Shown here in pieces: positions 52,738-60,847 of a stretch of 60,847 bases of DNA (positions within the stretch are counted from its first letter, which is position 1; each line of letters opens with the position of its first letter). Origin of the DNA: Bacteroidota bacterium. Its GTDB lineage: Bacteria; Bacteroidota; Bacteroidia; Cytophagales; Cyclobacteriaceae. The DNA is taken from contig JAQCLE010000012.1 of NCBI GenBank assembly GCA_027592755.1, positions 1-60,847 of the forward strand, given 5' to 3'. The notes beneath the pieces were generated by a model. It saw only the letters and a program-made list of their open reading frames with translations, was not told the DNA's origin and searched no databases. The position numbers and the translations under genes are program-made.

Positions 52738-52765
52738 TGTAACTTCTACCCTATATGGTCGTCTC
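52738..52765 (+). promoter_or_regulatory. Candidate ECF-type promoter of the sigma factor operon
   Basis: TGTAAC (52738-52743), 16 bases, then CGTCTC (52760-52765). This has the shape of ECF sigma promoters (AAC-rich -35 and CGTC -10) and lies immediately before the sigma gene, whose ATG is at 52774. An in-frame stop at 52771 shows that the gene cannot start earlier, so transcription from this site would give an almost leaderless mRNA. Autoregulation is inference. Confidence 0.5.
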
Positions 52766-52773
52766 CTCGTTGA

Positions 52774-53280
52774 ATGTCATCTCATTTTGAATTACATATT
52801 GTTCCGATTTCCGATAAAATGTATCGATATGCTTTATCAATCCTTAAGGAGCCGGAAACCGCACATGATGTAGTTCAGGAATGTCTGATGAAAATATGGG
52901 ACAAGCGGAATATGCTAGACACCATTGATAACATGGAGGCCTGGGTGATACGCATCACGCGTAATCAATGTTACGACTGGGTGAGAACGAACCGCTTTTC
53001 TGTGTTAACAGTGGAAGAGATGGAGAAATCTGATCCGATCGATGCAGATCAGATGACGTTGGTGAATAACCAGCAGGATTGGCTGGACCAGGTTTTGGAG
53101 TCATTACCCCAGAAACAAAAAGAAGTCTTTCACCTTAGGGAAGTAGAAGACCTTAGCTACCAGGACATAGCAGACGTGCTGTCAGTCAGTCTTGACGAAG
53201 TAAAAGTCACACTTCATCGGGCAAGGAATAAGGTTCGTTCATCAATGCAAAAAATTGAAGGTTATGGAATCGCGAATTGA
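52774..53280 (+). CDS. ECF RNA polymerase sigma factor
   Basis: 168 residues. Sigma region 2: YRYALSILKEPETAHDVVQE, CLMKIWDKR, AWVIRITRNQCYDWVRTNRF; region 4: VLESLPQKQKEVFHLREVED, LSYQDIADVLSVSLDEVKVT and LHRARNKVRSSM. It directs polymerase to a small regulon. The next gene overlaps it and has a single membrane span, so it is a likely anti-sigma or signalling partner, followed by DUF4252 genes, a common trio in Bacteroidota. Confidence 0.92.
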   Translation: MSSHFELHIVPISDKMYRYALSILKEPETAHDVVQECLMKIWDKRNMLDTIDNMEAWVIRITRNQCYDWVRTNRFSVLTVEEMEKSDPIDADQMTLVNNQQDWLDQVLESLPQKQKEVFHLREVEDLSYQDIADVLSVSLDEVKVTLHRARNKVRSSMQKIEGYGIAN

Positions 53281-53710
53281 AAGACTGCTGGAATCTTATT
53301 GGGAAGGGAAAACCTCTTTAAATGAGGAGTATGAGCTCAAAACTTATTTTAGAGAGAATCCTTCTAACTCAGAAGGTGCCAGGTTTTTTGCTGCAATTCA
53401 TGATCGTCAAAAGATTACTCCGGTTAAGTCTTTTTATCACCCGGGGAGAAGACTGAACCGGAACCGCTGGTCCGTAGCCGCTGTGATTACCCTGGGAATA
53501 GTTGTAGCATTCTTTTCTATTAAGGATACGCACGATGATGACTTCCTTATCGAAGATCCGGCGGAAGCATACGAGATAACCAAAAAAGCATTGATGATGG
53601 TATCATCTAAATTAAATGAAGGATCGGTATATGGCCGTGAGCTCAACAAAATCAATGAAGTACAACTCATTATTAAAGAAAAGAAAAATGAAAAAGATAT
53701 TATTAAGTAG
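53264..53710 (+). CDS. Single-span membrane protein, possible anti-sigma factor
   Basis: About 148 residues from ATG 53264 (MESRIERLLESYWEGKTSLN), overlapping the sigma gene by 17 bases. The first 70 residues are soluble and helical, followed by one membrane span (RWSVAAVITLGIVVAFFSI, about residue 70-88) and a periplasmic tail. The helical N-terminus with an EGKTSLNEEYELKTYF stretch is a common layout for sigma-regulating proteins in this phylum. No zinc-binding ZAS motif is visible. Overlaps the next gene start. Confidence 0.65.
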   Translation: MESRIERLLESYWEGKTSLNEEYELKTYFRENPSNSEGARFFAAIHDRQKITPVKSFYHPGRRLNRNRWSVAAVITLGIVVAFFSIKDTHDDDFLIEDPAEAYEITKKALMMVSSKLNEGSVYGRELNKINEVQLIIKEKKNEKDIIK

Positions 53711-54227
53711 TACGTTCATGCTGACAGCCTTTATGGTTGTAGCCCAGGGAGCGTTGGTTGGTAAATATTTTAACCAATTTGCCGACAATGAAGATTATGT
53801 TAAGGTTTCAATCAGTAGTAAAATGTTTTCTTTATTTACTGATCTTGAAGCCGGGAGCGAAGATGAACAGGAATTTCTAAAAGCTGTCAGTAAGCTGAAA
53901 GGACTCAAAATAATAGTTGGTGATAGTGTCCCCGATTCTAAAAAACTTTATACTCAGGCGATGAAGGACATTAGTTCAGGTGGTTATGAAGAATTGATGT
54001 CCGTACGGGATGCCGGAGAGAACTTTCAATTTTCAATAAAGGAACAGGGAACCAAAATTGAGGAGTTGATTATGCTTGTCGGCGGGGGAAAACAATTTAT
54101 CCTGCTCTCACTCTACGGTGAAATTGACCTGAAAAACATTTCTAAAATTGCCAAGGGCATGAAAATTTCCGGATTTTCACAACTTGAAAAATTAGGACAT
54201 AAAGAGAAAGAGGAAGAAAAGAAATGA
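53688..54227 (+). CDS. DUF4252 exported protein
   Basis: About 179 residues from ATG 53688, with a signal peptide (MKKILLSSTFMLTAFMVVAQ). KYFNQFADNEDYVKVSISSK, LKGLKIIVGDSVPDS, YEELMSVRDAGENFQFSIKE and ELIMLVGGGKQFILLSLYGE follow the DUF4252 pattern. It is the third gene of the sigma operon, overlapping the preceding frame by 23 bases; the next DUF4252 start overlaps its stop by 4 bases. Likely periplasmic; the biochemical role is unknown. Confidence 0.85.
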   Translation: MKKILLSSTFMLTAFMVVAQGALVGKYFNQFADNEDYVKVSISSKMFSLFTDLEAGSEDEQEFLKAVSKLKGLKIIVGDSVPDSKKLYTQAMKDISSGGYEELMSVRDAGENFQFSIKEQGTKIEELIMLVGGGKQFILLSLYGEIDLKNISKIAKGMKISGFSQLEKLGHKEKEEEKK

Positions 54228-54358
54228 TCAAAAATGTGCTTGGTCTATTGTTAGCAATAGTGGTTGCCTGTCCACTATTGGCCCAGGAGAACATTCTCAA
54301 AGATTTTGCTGAATCCAGGAGGGATAAGAAATACTGTCTGTATCCTAGCACCCATTAA
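54224..54358 (+). pseudogene. Second DUF4252-type gene, N-terminal fragment
   Basis: 44 codons: MIKNVLGLLLAIVVACPLLA then QENILKDFAESRRDKKYCLY PSTH and a stop. A signal peptide is followed by the opening of a DUF4252-like protein of which only the first 25 mature residues remain. The reading frame then meets permease sequence. It overlaps the DUF4252 stop by 4 bases, so in the ancestral operon it was the next gene. Confidence 0.65.
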
Positions 54359-54591
54359 TTAAAACCCTCTTCGGGGTGGCAAGTATTTTCTTCTTCAATG
54401 TTTTCCTGGTGTTCTTAATGATAAAGTTTTTGGGGTTGGAGCAATATGGTGTTTCCGGTCGGAGCGGTGATTTCTTTCTTTTACCAGGTAATGAATTAGA
54501 GGGTTTCTGGTATTTTACGTTTGGAGGCCTGATTGCCAATGCCGTTCTGATTTCCATTGCCTATTTCAAACTTAAAGAGCGGGAGGTATAG
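54359..54591 (+). pseudogene. ABC-2-type permease, C-terminal fragment
   Basis: An open frame reads KTLFGVASIFFFNVFLVFLM, IKFLGLEQYGVSGRSGDF and ends VLISIAYFKLKEREV. Two membrane helices and the ending YFKLKEREV resemble the C-terminus of ABC-2 permeases of the GntR/YtrA-associated transporters. No start codon belongs to it other than a GTG at 54376 in the middle of a helix. It sits 1 base before the GntR gene start, whereas the cognate ATPase and the rest of the permease are missing. Confidence 0.6.
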
Positions 54592-54592
54592 C

Positions 54593-54949
54593 ATGGAATT
54601 CAACAATAACAAATCCATTTTTCTACAAATAGCTGACAACATCACGGAGAAGGTTGTGAATGGCACTTTCCCGCCGGGTGAAAAAATACCCTCTGTGCGA
54701 GAACTGGCAGCTGACCTGGGGGTTAACCCCAATACTATTATGCGCACTTACAATGAACTACAGGCTATGAAAATCATAGACAATAAAAGAGGGATTGGGT
54801 TTTTTGTGAATCCCGATGCACGAGAAACGATACTTGAGCAAAAGAAGTCGGAGTTCTTTGATCATGTTTTGCCGCAATTTTTACACCAGGCAAAACTCGT
54901 TGGTATTAGCATTCCTGAATTGAAAAAGCATATAGACAAACTCAATTGA
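54593..54949 (+). CDS. GntR-family regulator (YtrA type)
   Basis: 118 residues from ATG 54593 (MEFNNNKSIFLQIADNITEK). NGTFPPGEKIPSVRELAADL then GVNPNTIMRTYNELQAMKII is the GntR winged helix; the tail is a short helical extension rather than a ligand domain, as in YtrA members that control adjacent ABC transporters. Here the transporter is reduced to the permease fragment just upstream, so its target may be lost. A membrane-anchored protein gene follows 7 bases later. Confidence 0.87.
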   Translation: MEFNNNKSIFLQIADNITEKVVNGTFPPGEKIPSVRELAADLGVNPNTIMRTYNELQAMKIIDNKRGIGFFVNPDARETILEQKKSEFFDHVLPQFLHQAKLVGISIPELKKHIDKLN

Positions 54950-54956
54950 AACGAAC

Positions 54957-55640
54957 ATGAAAACAAGCAATATTATTTTGGTAGCGTTCATCGGCAGCAT
55001 CAGTATTTATTTACTTGCCGCTATGACGGAAGTCAGGCTTGTTGCCAAACAGGGAAGAAGCTTCCTGGAATATGATGATCATATTACCGACTTTCAGAAT
55101 ATAAGATATTTGAAGGCAAACAATGTTCAATTCAACGTGAGTTTCTCCAATGAATCTTCCCTGAACCTGAAGATTGAGAAAAGTATGAGTGTGCCAAAAC
55201 TGGATTATCATCTGGAAGGAGACACATTGGTAATCGACAATCTGGAGAGACAAGAGGGAGTTGAGTGGATGCTTAACCTCACATTTGTCAGCAATGAATT
55301 TCGTGGTATTGATTGCGTGTCCTGCCATTTGATCTTGGATGGAGGAAGTACAGACACCCTTATATTAAACCTCAAAAAATCTAATTTTCTTAAATTTTCT
55401 AAAGTACCGAGCCATTTTGGAATGCTAAAATTAAAAGCAACTGATGACTCAAAAACGAACCTTTATTTTGTCGGGATTGAAGCCCTTGATCTTTATCTTG
55501 ACAACAGCTGGACAGACATCCATGCCCCTGTAAATTTATTGACAGGATCATTGGCAGAACGATCCAAACTTGACATCGATGAAGTATTGGATTTCAATAT
55601 TAAAAAGGATGCCTCCAGTATGTTAAACCACAGGAAGTAA
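54957..55640 (+). CDS. Membrane-anchored beta-rich protein of the GntR module, unrecognised
   Basis: 227 residues with one N-terminal membrane anchor (IILVAFIGSISIYLLAAM), then an extracytoplasmic beta domain (FQNIRYLKANNVQFNVSFSN, SLNLKIEKSMSVPKLDYHLE, LILNLKKSNFLKFSKVP). The layout resembles the head domain of DUF2807-type proteins found in the same modules, but a firm family call is not possible. It lies 7 bases after the GntR gene and is convergent with the AGCS transporter. Confidence 0.55.
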   Translation: MKTSNIILVAFIGSISIYLLAAMTEVRLVAKQGRSFLEYDDHITDFQNIRYLKANNVQFNVSFSNESSLNLKIEKSMSVPKLDYHLEGDTLVIDNLERQEGVEWMLNLTFVSNEFRGIDCVSCHLILDGGSTDTLILNLKKSNFLKFSKVPSHFGMLKLKATDDSKTNLYFVGIEALDLYLDNSWTDIHAPVNLLTGSLAERSKLDIDEVLDFNIKKDASSMLNHRK

Positions 55641-55649
55641 TCCAGGGAA

Positions 55650-57008
55650 TCAATGGATCTTTGAAAAATACTCTTCAGCTGCTTTTTTAACCCTTGGCGC
55701 TAGTAAGACTGCTGAGATCACAGTAGGTATGGACATCAGGGCATAGGCGAAATCAATAAAACTAAATATTGCCTGCAGGCTTAGCACTGATCCTATAATG
55801 ATCCCCATAATGTACCAGTAGTTGAAGTAGTGACCATATTTAGCACCCACCAGAAAGGAGAAACACTTTCGACCATAATAGGCAAGGCCGAAGATTGTAG
55901 TAATCGCAAAAATGGTTACACAAATCATTAGGAGATAGGAACCAACTCCCGGCATTGCCATTTCAAACGCGTTGGAAGTAAGCGTAATCCCACTGCTGTC
56001 AGTGTCTTTCCATACTCCCGTAACTAAAATAGCCAATGCAGTAAGTGTGCAAACAATTATGGTATCGATAGCGGGTTCAAGCATTGCCACCAGTCCCTCT
56101 CGGACAGGCTCATCTGTTTTGACAGCACCATGCATCATGGGGGAGGTGCCAATACCGGCTTCATTTGAAAAGGCCGCTCTTCTTGCTCCTGTAATTATAA
56201 TCATTCCAACCGCTCCTCCGAGGGCTGCATCGGCTGTAAAAGCATCGGTCAGTATCAAGAGTATACTTGGAATAACATTCTCGTAATACTTGACCATAAT
56301 AAAAAGAACACAGGCGCTGTACAACAAAACCATCGAGGGAACCAGCTTTGAAGCAACATTTGCGATTCTCTTTATCCCTCCAAAAATCACGAAAGCAACA
56401 ATGATTGTCACAACAATTCCTACGATAACATTTGATACAAGGCTGTCCGGACTGGCAAGTCCTGTTGGATAAAGTACTGCATCATGAACAACCTGAATCA
56501 ACTGGTTGGCCTGGAAAAGAGGCGTTGCTCCAAAAGTACCCGCAACACAGAAAAAGATGGCCAGCGGTTTCCATTTTGGACCCAGCCCTTCAGTAATGAA
56601 ATACATCGGACCACCCTGCAAATTTCCTTCTGAATCCCTTCCCCGATACATAACGGCCAATGTGCAGGTAAAAAATTTGGTTGAGATACCAACCAGTGCA
56701 CTTACCGACATCCAGAACACAGCTCCCGGACCACCCATGGCAATGGCGACTGCAACACCACTGATATTCCCCATTCCAACGGTGGCCGCAAGGGCACTTG
56801 ACAATGCTTCAAAATGATTGATTTCTCCAGGATCGTTGGGGTCATCGTATTTACCCCGTAGAATGTTTATGGCATGGCCAAAGTATTTATAAGGCAGGAA
56901 TCGGGAATAGACCATAAAAAAAAGGCCTCCACCCATTAATAGTATCAGCAGCGGTGTTCCCCAAATGAAATTGGCAGCATCTATTGCCAGTTGTTCTACG
57001 AAGGACAT
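55650..57008 (-). CDS. Sodium:alanine (AGCS family) amino-acid symporter
   Basis: 452 residues with about ten membrane helices. The family motifs ALSSALAATVGMGNISGVAV, GPGAVFWMSVSALVGISTKF, GGPMYFITEGLGPKWKPLA, AFSNEAGIGTSPMMHGAVKT and FGLAYYGRKCFSFLVG are all present. It imports alanine or glycine with Na. The gene directly follows the 233-residue protein (stop and start adjacent), suggesting one transcript. Confidence 0.93.
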   Translation of the reverse strand: MSFVEQLAIDAANFIWGTPLLILLMGGGLFFMVYSRFLPYKYFGHAINILRGKYDDPNDPGEINHFEALSSALAATVGMGNISGVAVAIAMGGPGAVFWMSVSALVGISTKFFTCTLAVMYRGRDSEGNLQGGPMYFITEGLGPKWKPLAIFFCVAGTFGATPLFQANQLIQVVHDAVLYPTGLASPDSLVSNVIVGIVVTIIVAFVIFGGIKRIANVASKLVPSMVLLYSACVLFIMVKYYENVIPSILLILTDAFTADAALGGAVGMIIITGARRAAFSNEAGIGTSPMMHGAVKTDEPVREGLVAMLEPAIDTIIVCTLTALAILVTGVWKDTDSSGITLTSNAFEMAMPGVGSYLLMICVTIFAITTIFGLAYYGRKCFSFLVGAKYGHYFNYWYIMGIIIGSVLSLQAIFSFIDFAYALMSIPTVISAVLLAPRVKKAAEEYFSKIH

Positions 57009-57710
57009 TTATTCGGGCTTATCCTCCTTTTCAGTTACCACTTTTTCTTTCTTGATAATCTCAGGTTTCTCCACAGAGGCCGGCTCTGGTATTTCCTCCT
57101 TTTTTTCCGGTTTCATCGGGGGTTTTTCATCAATCCATACTTTCCAACAGGGATTTATTAAATCAGAAAATTTAACGTGATATTCATTGAAGAGGGTCTT
57201 AGCCATGAAATCCTGTCGTAATGTTGCTTCAAATTTGATCTGGGGATGATTGGCAGGATGCTCAAGCAAAAACTTGATAAGGGGATAAATGCTCTTCCTG
57301 AATGTGCCCAAAATGCGAGAGAGCTTAGCAGTTTCTTTGGATAGTTTTTCAATGGCTTTGTCGGTCTCTATCTCGAGATTTTTGATCAAATCAGCGTAGA
57401 ACCTGGAGATTTCACTATCAGTGCTTTCAAACGCCAGACGCTGAACTTCACATTGATGTTTGAGTATGTTTATTCCTGCAAGGCAATCCTTGTGAGAAGC
57501 ATATTCATTGGGTTGCCAGGCAATTTCGCTATTCGTAAAAAGGTCTGGAAGCAGCTCAGTATCAAATTCATTTCCACTTTTGATCTCCGCAATAACCTTT
57601 TGCGAGACATCCGTCAGTTCGTGACTTCCAAGTACAAGGTCGATCTGCTGAATCTTTTCAGGACCAAGTATTTCAATTAAATGCCATATCTCTAAAAGCG
57701 AAACCTTCAT
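57009..57710 (-). CDS. Helical protein with charged C-terminal tail, unrecognised
   Basis: 233 residues, cytoplasmic. Residues 1-185 are mostly helical (LEIWHLIEILGPEKIQQIDL, SEISRFYADLIKNLEIETDK); the last 45 are a low-complexity Pro/Glu/Lys tail (KPPMKPEKKEEIPEPASVEK). No family was recognised. Immediately upstream of the AGCS gene with no spacer, so probably cotranscribed. Confidence 0.55.
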   Translation of the reverse strand: MKVSLLEIWHLIEILGPEKIQQIDLVLGSHELTDVSQKVIAEIKSGNEFDTELLPDLFTNSEIAWQPNEYASHKDCLAGINILKHQCEVQRLAFESTDSEISRFYADLIKNLEIETDKAIEKLSKETAKLSRILGTFRKSIYPLIKFLLEHPANHPQIKFEATLRQDFMAKTLFNEYHVKFSDLINPCWKVWIDEKPPMKPEKKEEIPEPASVEKPEIIKKEKVVTEKEDKPE

Positions 57711-57856
57711 GTGATCAAAAATAACCTCAAAATACGGCTTTAGACAAATGTTGTGACCTATGGCCTGTAGTACCTTGCGGTAGGAACATTTCCTTTCCTT
57801 TCTCTTGAGGGATTCTTTATTGACTATTCTGGGTTTATTGTGATCTTTATGGCCTC

Positions 57857-58885
57857 ATGCGCGAAAACGATCTGAATCCGGACAACGACCACTTAACACA
57901 AGAAGATAAGGCATTTGAAAATGCCCTGAGGCCACTTCGCTTTCAGGATTTCACAGGACAAGACAAGGTTGTTGAGAATCTTAAAATATTTGTTGAGGCA
58001 GCTAAAATGCGCAATGAGCCACTTGATCATGTACTTTTGCATGGCCCCCCCGGGCTTGGGAAGACGACCCTTTCCTATATAATAGCTAATGAACTTGAAT
58101 CGAATATCAAAGTATCATCAGGGCCGGTGCTTGACAAACCAAGTGAGCTTGCAGGTCTTCTTACTAATTTAGAGCCTCATGATGTCTTGTTCATTGATGA
58201 AATTCATCGGCTCAATTCCGTTGTTGAGGAATACCTGTATTCGGCGATGGAAGATTACAAAATTGATATCATGCTTGATTCAGGTCCAAATGCCCGAACT
58301 GTTCAAATCGGCCTGAATCCCTTTACATTGATTGGGGCTACTACCAGATCAGGACTTTTAACCTCTCCTTTAAGATCTCGCTTTGGGATCACTTCAAGAC
58401 TCCAGTATTACGACGCGAAAATTCTGACTTCAATAGTTAAAAGGTCAGCAGCCATTCTGAATACCCCCATAGAGGAAGATGCTTCACATGAGATTGCACG
58501 AAGAAGTCGTGGTACCCCAAGAATTGCAAATAACCTTCTTCGAAGAACGCGTGATTTTGCCCAGATTAAAGGAGACGGAATTGCCACAAAGGCGATCGCA
58601 GAAATGGCTTTGAAAGCACTGGAAGTAGATGAAAATGGGCTGGATGAGATGGATAACCGCATCCTAACAACGATTATTAAAAAATTTAAAGGTGGACCGG
58701 TTGGACTCGGAACAATTGCCACGGCATGTGGGGAAGAGGCAGAAACCATTGAGGAGGTTTATGAACCCTTTCTGATACTTGAGGGCTATATTAAACGGAC
58801 TTCCCGTGGCAGGGAAGCAACGGAATTAGCCTATAAACACTTAAATGTTCCACCTCCAGGACAAACGCCTTCCTTATTCAATTAA
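57857..58885 (+). CDS. ruvB: Holliday junction branch-migration helicase RuvB
   Basis: 342 residues, the usual RuvB length. [20 protein letters not shown], the Walker [21 protein letters not shown], Walker [21 protein letters not shown], sensor [19 protein letters not shown] and the C-terminal winged helix [20 protein letters not shown] are all intact. It forms the hexameric motor of the RuvAB complex. queG follows 8 bases later. Confidence 0.96.
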   Translation: MRENDLNPDNDHLTQEDKAFENALRPLRFQDFTGQDKVVENLKIFVEAAKMRNEPLDHVLLHGPPGLGKTTLSYIIANELESNIKVSSGPVLDKPSELAGLLTNLEPHDVLFIDEIHRLNSVVEEYLYSAMEDYKIDIMLDSGPNARTVQIGLNPFTLIGATTRSGLLTSPLRSRFGITSRLQYYDAKILTSIVKRSAAILNTPIEEDASHEIARRSRGTPRIANNLLRRTRDFAQIKGDGIATKAIAEMALKALEVDENGLDEMDNRILTTIIKKFKGGPVGLGTIATACGEEAETIEEVYEPFLILEGYIKRTSRGREATELAYKHLNVPPPGQTPSLFN

Positions 58886-58893
58886 CAGGCCAA

Positions 58894-59841
58894 ATGAAGC
58901 CTTCGTTAATAAAAAATAATGCTCTTTTTATAAAAAAGACAGCTTCAGAAATGGGGTTTGATTTCTGTGGCATTGCGAAGGCAGAATTCCTTGAAGAAGA
59001 GGGCCCTCGGTTGGATAAATGGTTGAATCAGGGAATGCACGGTCAAATGTCGTACATGGCCAATCATTTTGATAAAAGACTTGATCCACGAAAATTAGTT
59101 GAAGGGGCCAAATCTGTTATTTCCCTACTTTACAATTATTATCCGGGGAAAGAGTTGGCCAAAAACGGTAATTATAAAATTGCCAAATATGCTTACGGAG
59201 AGGATTATCACTTCGTCATAAAAAGGAAACTCAAGACTTTTTTAAAGCTTATTCAGGACGAAATTGGGGAAGTTGATGGAAGGGTTTTCGTTGATTCAGC
59301 GCCTGTGCATGAAAGGGCCTGGGCAAAGAAATCCGGCCTTGGATGGGTAGGTAAAAACAGCTTGATCCTCAATAAAGAAAAAGGCTCCTATTTCTTTATA
59401 GCCGAATTAATAATTGATCTCGAACTGGAATATGATTCAGCTATAGGAGATTATTGTGGCTCATGCATCAAATGTATTGAAGCCTGCCCGACGGATGCCA
59501 TTCATACTCCGTATGTCGTAGATGCCAGCAAATGCATATCCTACTTTACAATTGAGCTAAAAGATGAAATCCCTGGAGCATACAAAGGCAAATTCGAGGA
59601 CTGGATTTTCGGCTGTGACATCTGCCAGGATGTTTGCCCATGGAATCGGTTTTCTCAATCGCACAAAGAACCGGCTTTCGAACCTCATCCGGATTTAGAC
59701 AAGATGGATAGGGGTGATTGGGAGGAATTGACGGAAGAGGTTTTTCGAAAAGTGTTTAAAAAGAGTGCTGTTAAAAGGACAAAGTTTTCGGGATTGAAAC
59801 GGAATATAGAGTTTGTTAAGGGTTCAAGTAAAACACCTTAG
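58894..59841 (+). CDS. queG: Epoxyqueuosine reductase
   Basis: 315 residues. [60 protein letters not shown] (catalytic Asp region) and the double 4Fe-4S motif [16 protein letters not shown] ... [14 protein letters not shown] identify QueG. It reduces epoxyqueuosine in tRNA to queuosine with cobalamin and two Fe-S clusters. Cotranscribed with ruvB; the pairing is common in Bacteroidota. Confidence 0.94.
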   Translation: MKPSLIKNNALFIKKTASEMGFDFCGIAKAEFLEEEGPRLDKWLNQGMHGQMSYMANHFDKRLDPRKLVEGAKSVISLLYNYYPGKELAKNGNYKIAKYAYGEDYHFVIKRKLKTFLKLIQDEIGEVDGRVFVDSAPVHERAWAKKSGLGWVGKNSLILNKEKGSYFFIAELIIDLELEYDSAIGDYCGSCIKCIEACPTDAIHTPYVVDASKCISYFTIELKDEIPGAYKGKFEDWIFGCDICQDVCPWNRFSQSHKEPAFEPHPDLDKMDRGDWEELTEEVFRKVFKKSAVKRTKFSGLKRNIEFVKGSSKTP

Positions 59842-59908
59842 TTTGGTTATCCATATAGTGTTGTTAAGTGCAATTACCCACCATCCAAATGTTGTATAAT
59901 TTAAGAAA

Positions 59909-60436
59909 ATGAAAATCAAAAAGTTAATTATCCATACTCTGATTTTAGTGCTTGTTATAATTGAATGGCAAGACGCAATTGCTCAAAGCGATTTGAACGA
60001 AAACCTCAATAAAATAATAGAAAAATGTTTAATAGAATTAAAAGGAATTCCCAGCGTATCTATAGCAATTGTCAAAAATGATTCTGTTGTTTATTTAAAA
60101 AGCTATGGATATTCAGATGTCGAAAACAAGATTAATGCAAATACTCACACCCCATATTACATTGCATCTACAACAAAGTCTTTTACAGGCACTTTAGCTC
60201 AAATATTACATGATGAAGGTGTAATTGATTTGGATTTACCTATAACAGATTATAAACCTATAAAGGAATTTAAAAACAAAGAAGTATTTGAAAATATAAC
60301 CATTCGAAATTTACTTACTCACACATCTGGAATCAGTAATGGTTATTTAGTATAGCGAAACGCCATTTCTGGGGAGTACACTCACGAAAAACTTGTTGAT
60401 CTTCTCGAGCATTACACCTCACCACTCAACAATAAC
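59909..60436 (+). pseudogene. Serine hydrolase (beta-lactamase class C family), interrupted and 3'-truncated
   Basis: A signal peptide (LIIHTLILVLVIIEWQDAIA) is followed by PSVSIAIVKNDSVVYLKSYG, the SxxK motif in YIASTTKSFTGTLAQIL and IRNLLTHTSGISNGYLV. A TAG at 60353-60355 stops it, but the same frame continues RNAISGEYTHEKLVDLLEHY TSPLNN, the next family segment, so the stop replaces a codon (probably Trp or Tyr) within the gene. After about 60435 the frame joins unrelated transposase sequence, and the remaining two thirds are absent. AT-rich codon use differs from its neighbours. Confidence 0.78.
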
Positions 60437-60847
60437 AGTGTAGCCAGGGCAAAAAAGTTGTCTTTAGAAAGATGATAATTGAAAAGAAGAACTTCAACAG
60501 GAAACGATTATATCTGACCAAGCCCAGTGACTGCAAAGGTTGCCCGGTCAAATTCTCCTGCATTGGTAAAAGCCCCGAAAGACGAATAACGATTACCTAT
60601 TATAAAGATCAATATGAACGGGCCATTGCCCGTGTACAGAGCGATAAGGGGCGGTACATGAAAGGCAAGCGACAATCCACTGTAGAGCCAGTTTTTGGTA
60701 CGCTCACTCAATTCCTGGGGATGAGAAAAGTAAATACGATAGGCATTAAACAGGCCAACAAAGTAATGCTGATGGCTGGCATGGCTTACAACCTCAAGAA
60801 ATACCTCAAGTTCACAACAAAAATCGCCCAAAGTATGGCCAAAAGCG
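60436..60847 (+). mobile_element. IS1182-family transposase, C-terminal fragment at the window edge
   Basis: The open frame (no in-frame stop after 60433) reads KPSDCKGCPVKFSCIGKSPE then GRYMKGKRQSTVEPVFGTLT, GMRKVNTIGIKQANKVMLMA and GMAYNLKKYLKF: the Cys-rich linker and C-terminal DDE catalytic region with the VEPVFG Glu of IS1182-like transposases. The N-terminal two thirds are missing, and it is fused to the serine-hydrolase pseudogene at about 60436. It runs off the right edge, so whether its stop and inverted repeat survive cannot be seen. Confidence 0.82.

Overview
The window looks like a chromosomal stretch from a member of the Bacteroidota, most likely order Cytophagales. The evidence is a type IX secretion (Por) C-terminal sorting domain at 46028, promoters with the Bacteroidota -7 box TAnnTTTG, a single-polypeptide SecDF, a TonB-dependent receptor with a carboxypeptidase-regulatory-like N-terminal domain, two DUF1080 proteins, a bacterial GH3 protein, MnmD as a stand-alone methyltransferase, and almost no Shine-Dalgarno sequences. 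The genus cannot be read from the sequence alone.

Layout. 78-2417: outer-membrane phosphate-type porin and Na/Pi symporter. 2463-7846 (minus): amino-sugar catabolism (NagB, NagA, an SSS sugar transporter, a DUF1080 protein, an HExxH lipoprotein). 8038-10869: phosphopantetheinyl transferase, then WD40, DivIVA and FolB. 11163-13976: three exported hydrolase-like genes. 13985-22169: TonB receptor, endonuclease/phosphatase lipoprotein, GH3 protein, RbfA, a large membrane protein and a methyltransferase. 22245-34317: lipid beta-oxidation genes (two multifunctional HCDH/ECH enzymes of opposite domain order, thiolase, MarR regulator) around a housekeeping block (RpiB, TatC, GlyA). 34466-38702: SecDF, a small exported protein, lysoplasmalogenase-like protein. 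38721-39593: a RAYT transposase embedded in its own REP palindromes. 39731-43457: truncated mltB facing truncated mscS, then pheA and metX, the latter under a SAM-I riboswitch. 43466-50548: CASTOR/POLLUX-type channel, a tiny type IX cargo, NnrD/E, aquaporin plus glycerophosphodiesterase, MnmD. 50655-51483: ArsR regulator and DUF6428. 51499-52569: a short graveyard of repeats and gene fragments (FtsX, DUF559, PIN). 52738-55640: ECF sigma operon with DUF4252 and a decayed ABC/GntR module. 55650-59841: AGCS transporter, RuvB, QueG. 59909-60847: a serine hydrolase pseudogene cut by an IS1182-type transposase fragment.

The main theme of the hunt is lesions and small mobile repeats. At least eight loci are interrupted: bestrophin (in-frame TGA at a Trp position), RlpA (one extra base in the signal region), the CASTOR/POLLUX channel (one extra T in a T8 run), mltB and mscS (sharing a deletion junction), DUF559, PIN, a second DUF4252 gene with an ABC permease tail, and the terminal serine hydrolase (in-frame TAG). 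Some may be sequencing errors; the mltB/mscS junction, the 51.7-52.6 kb graveyard and the RAYT/REP array look like real genome rearrangement. The RAYT locus is the most interesting system: the REP palindrome travels with the last codons and stop of the transposase gene, present three times.
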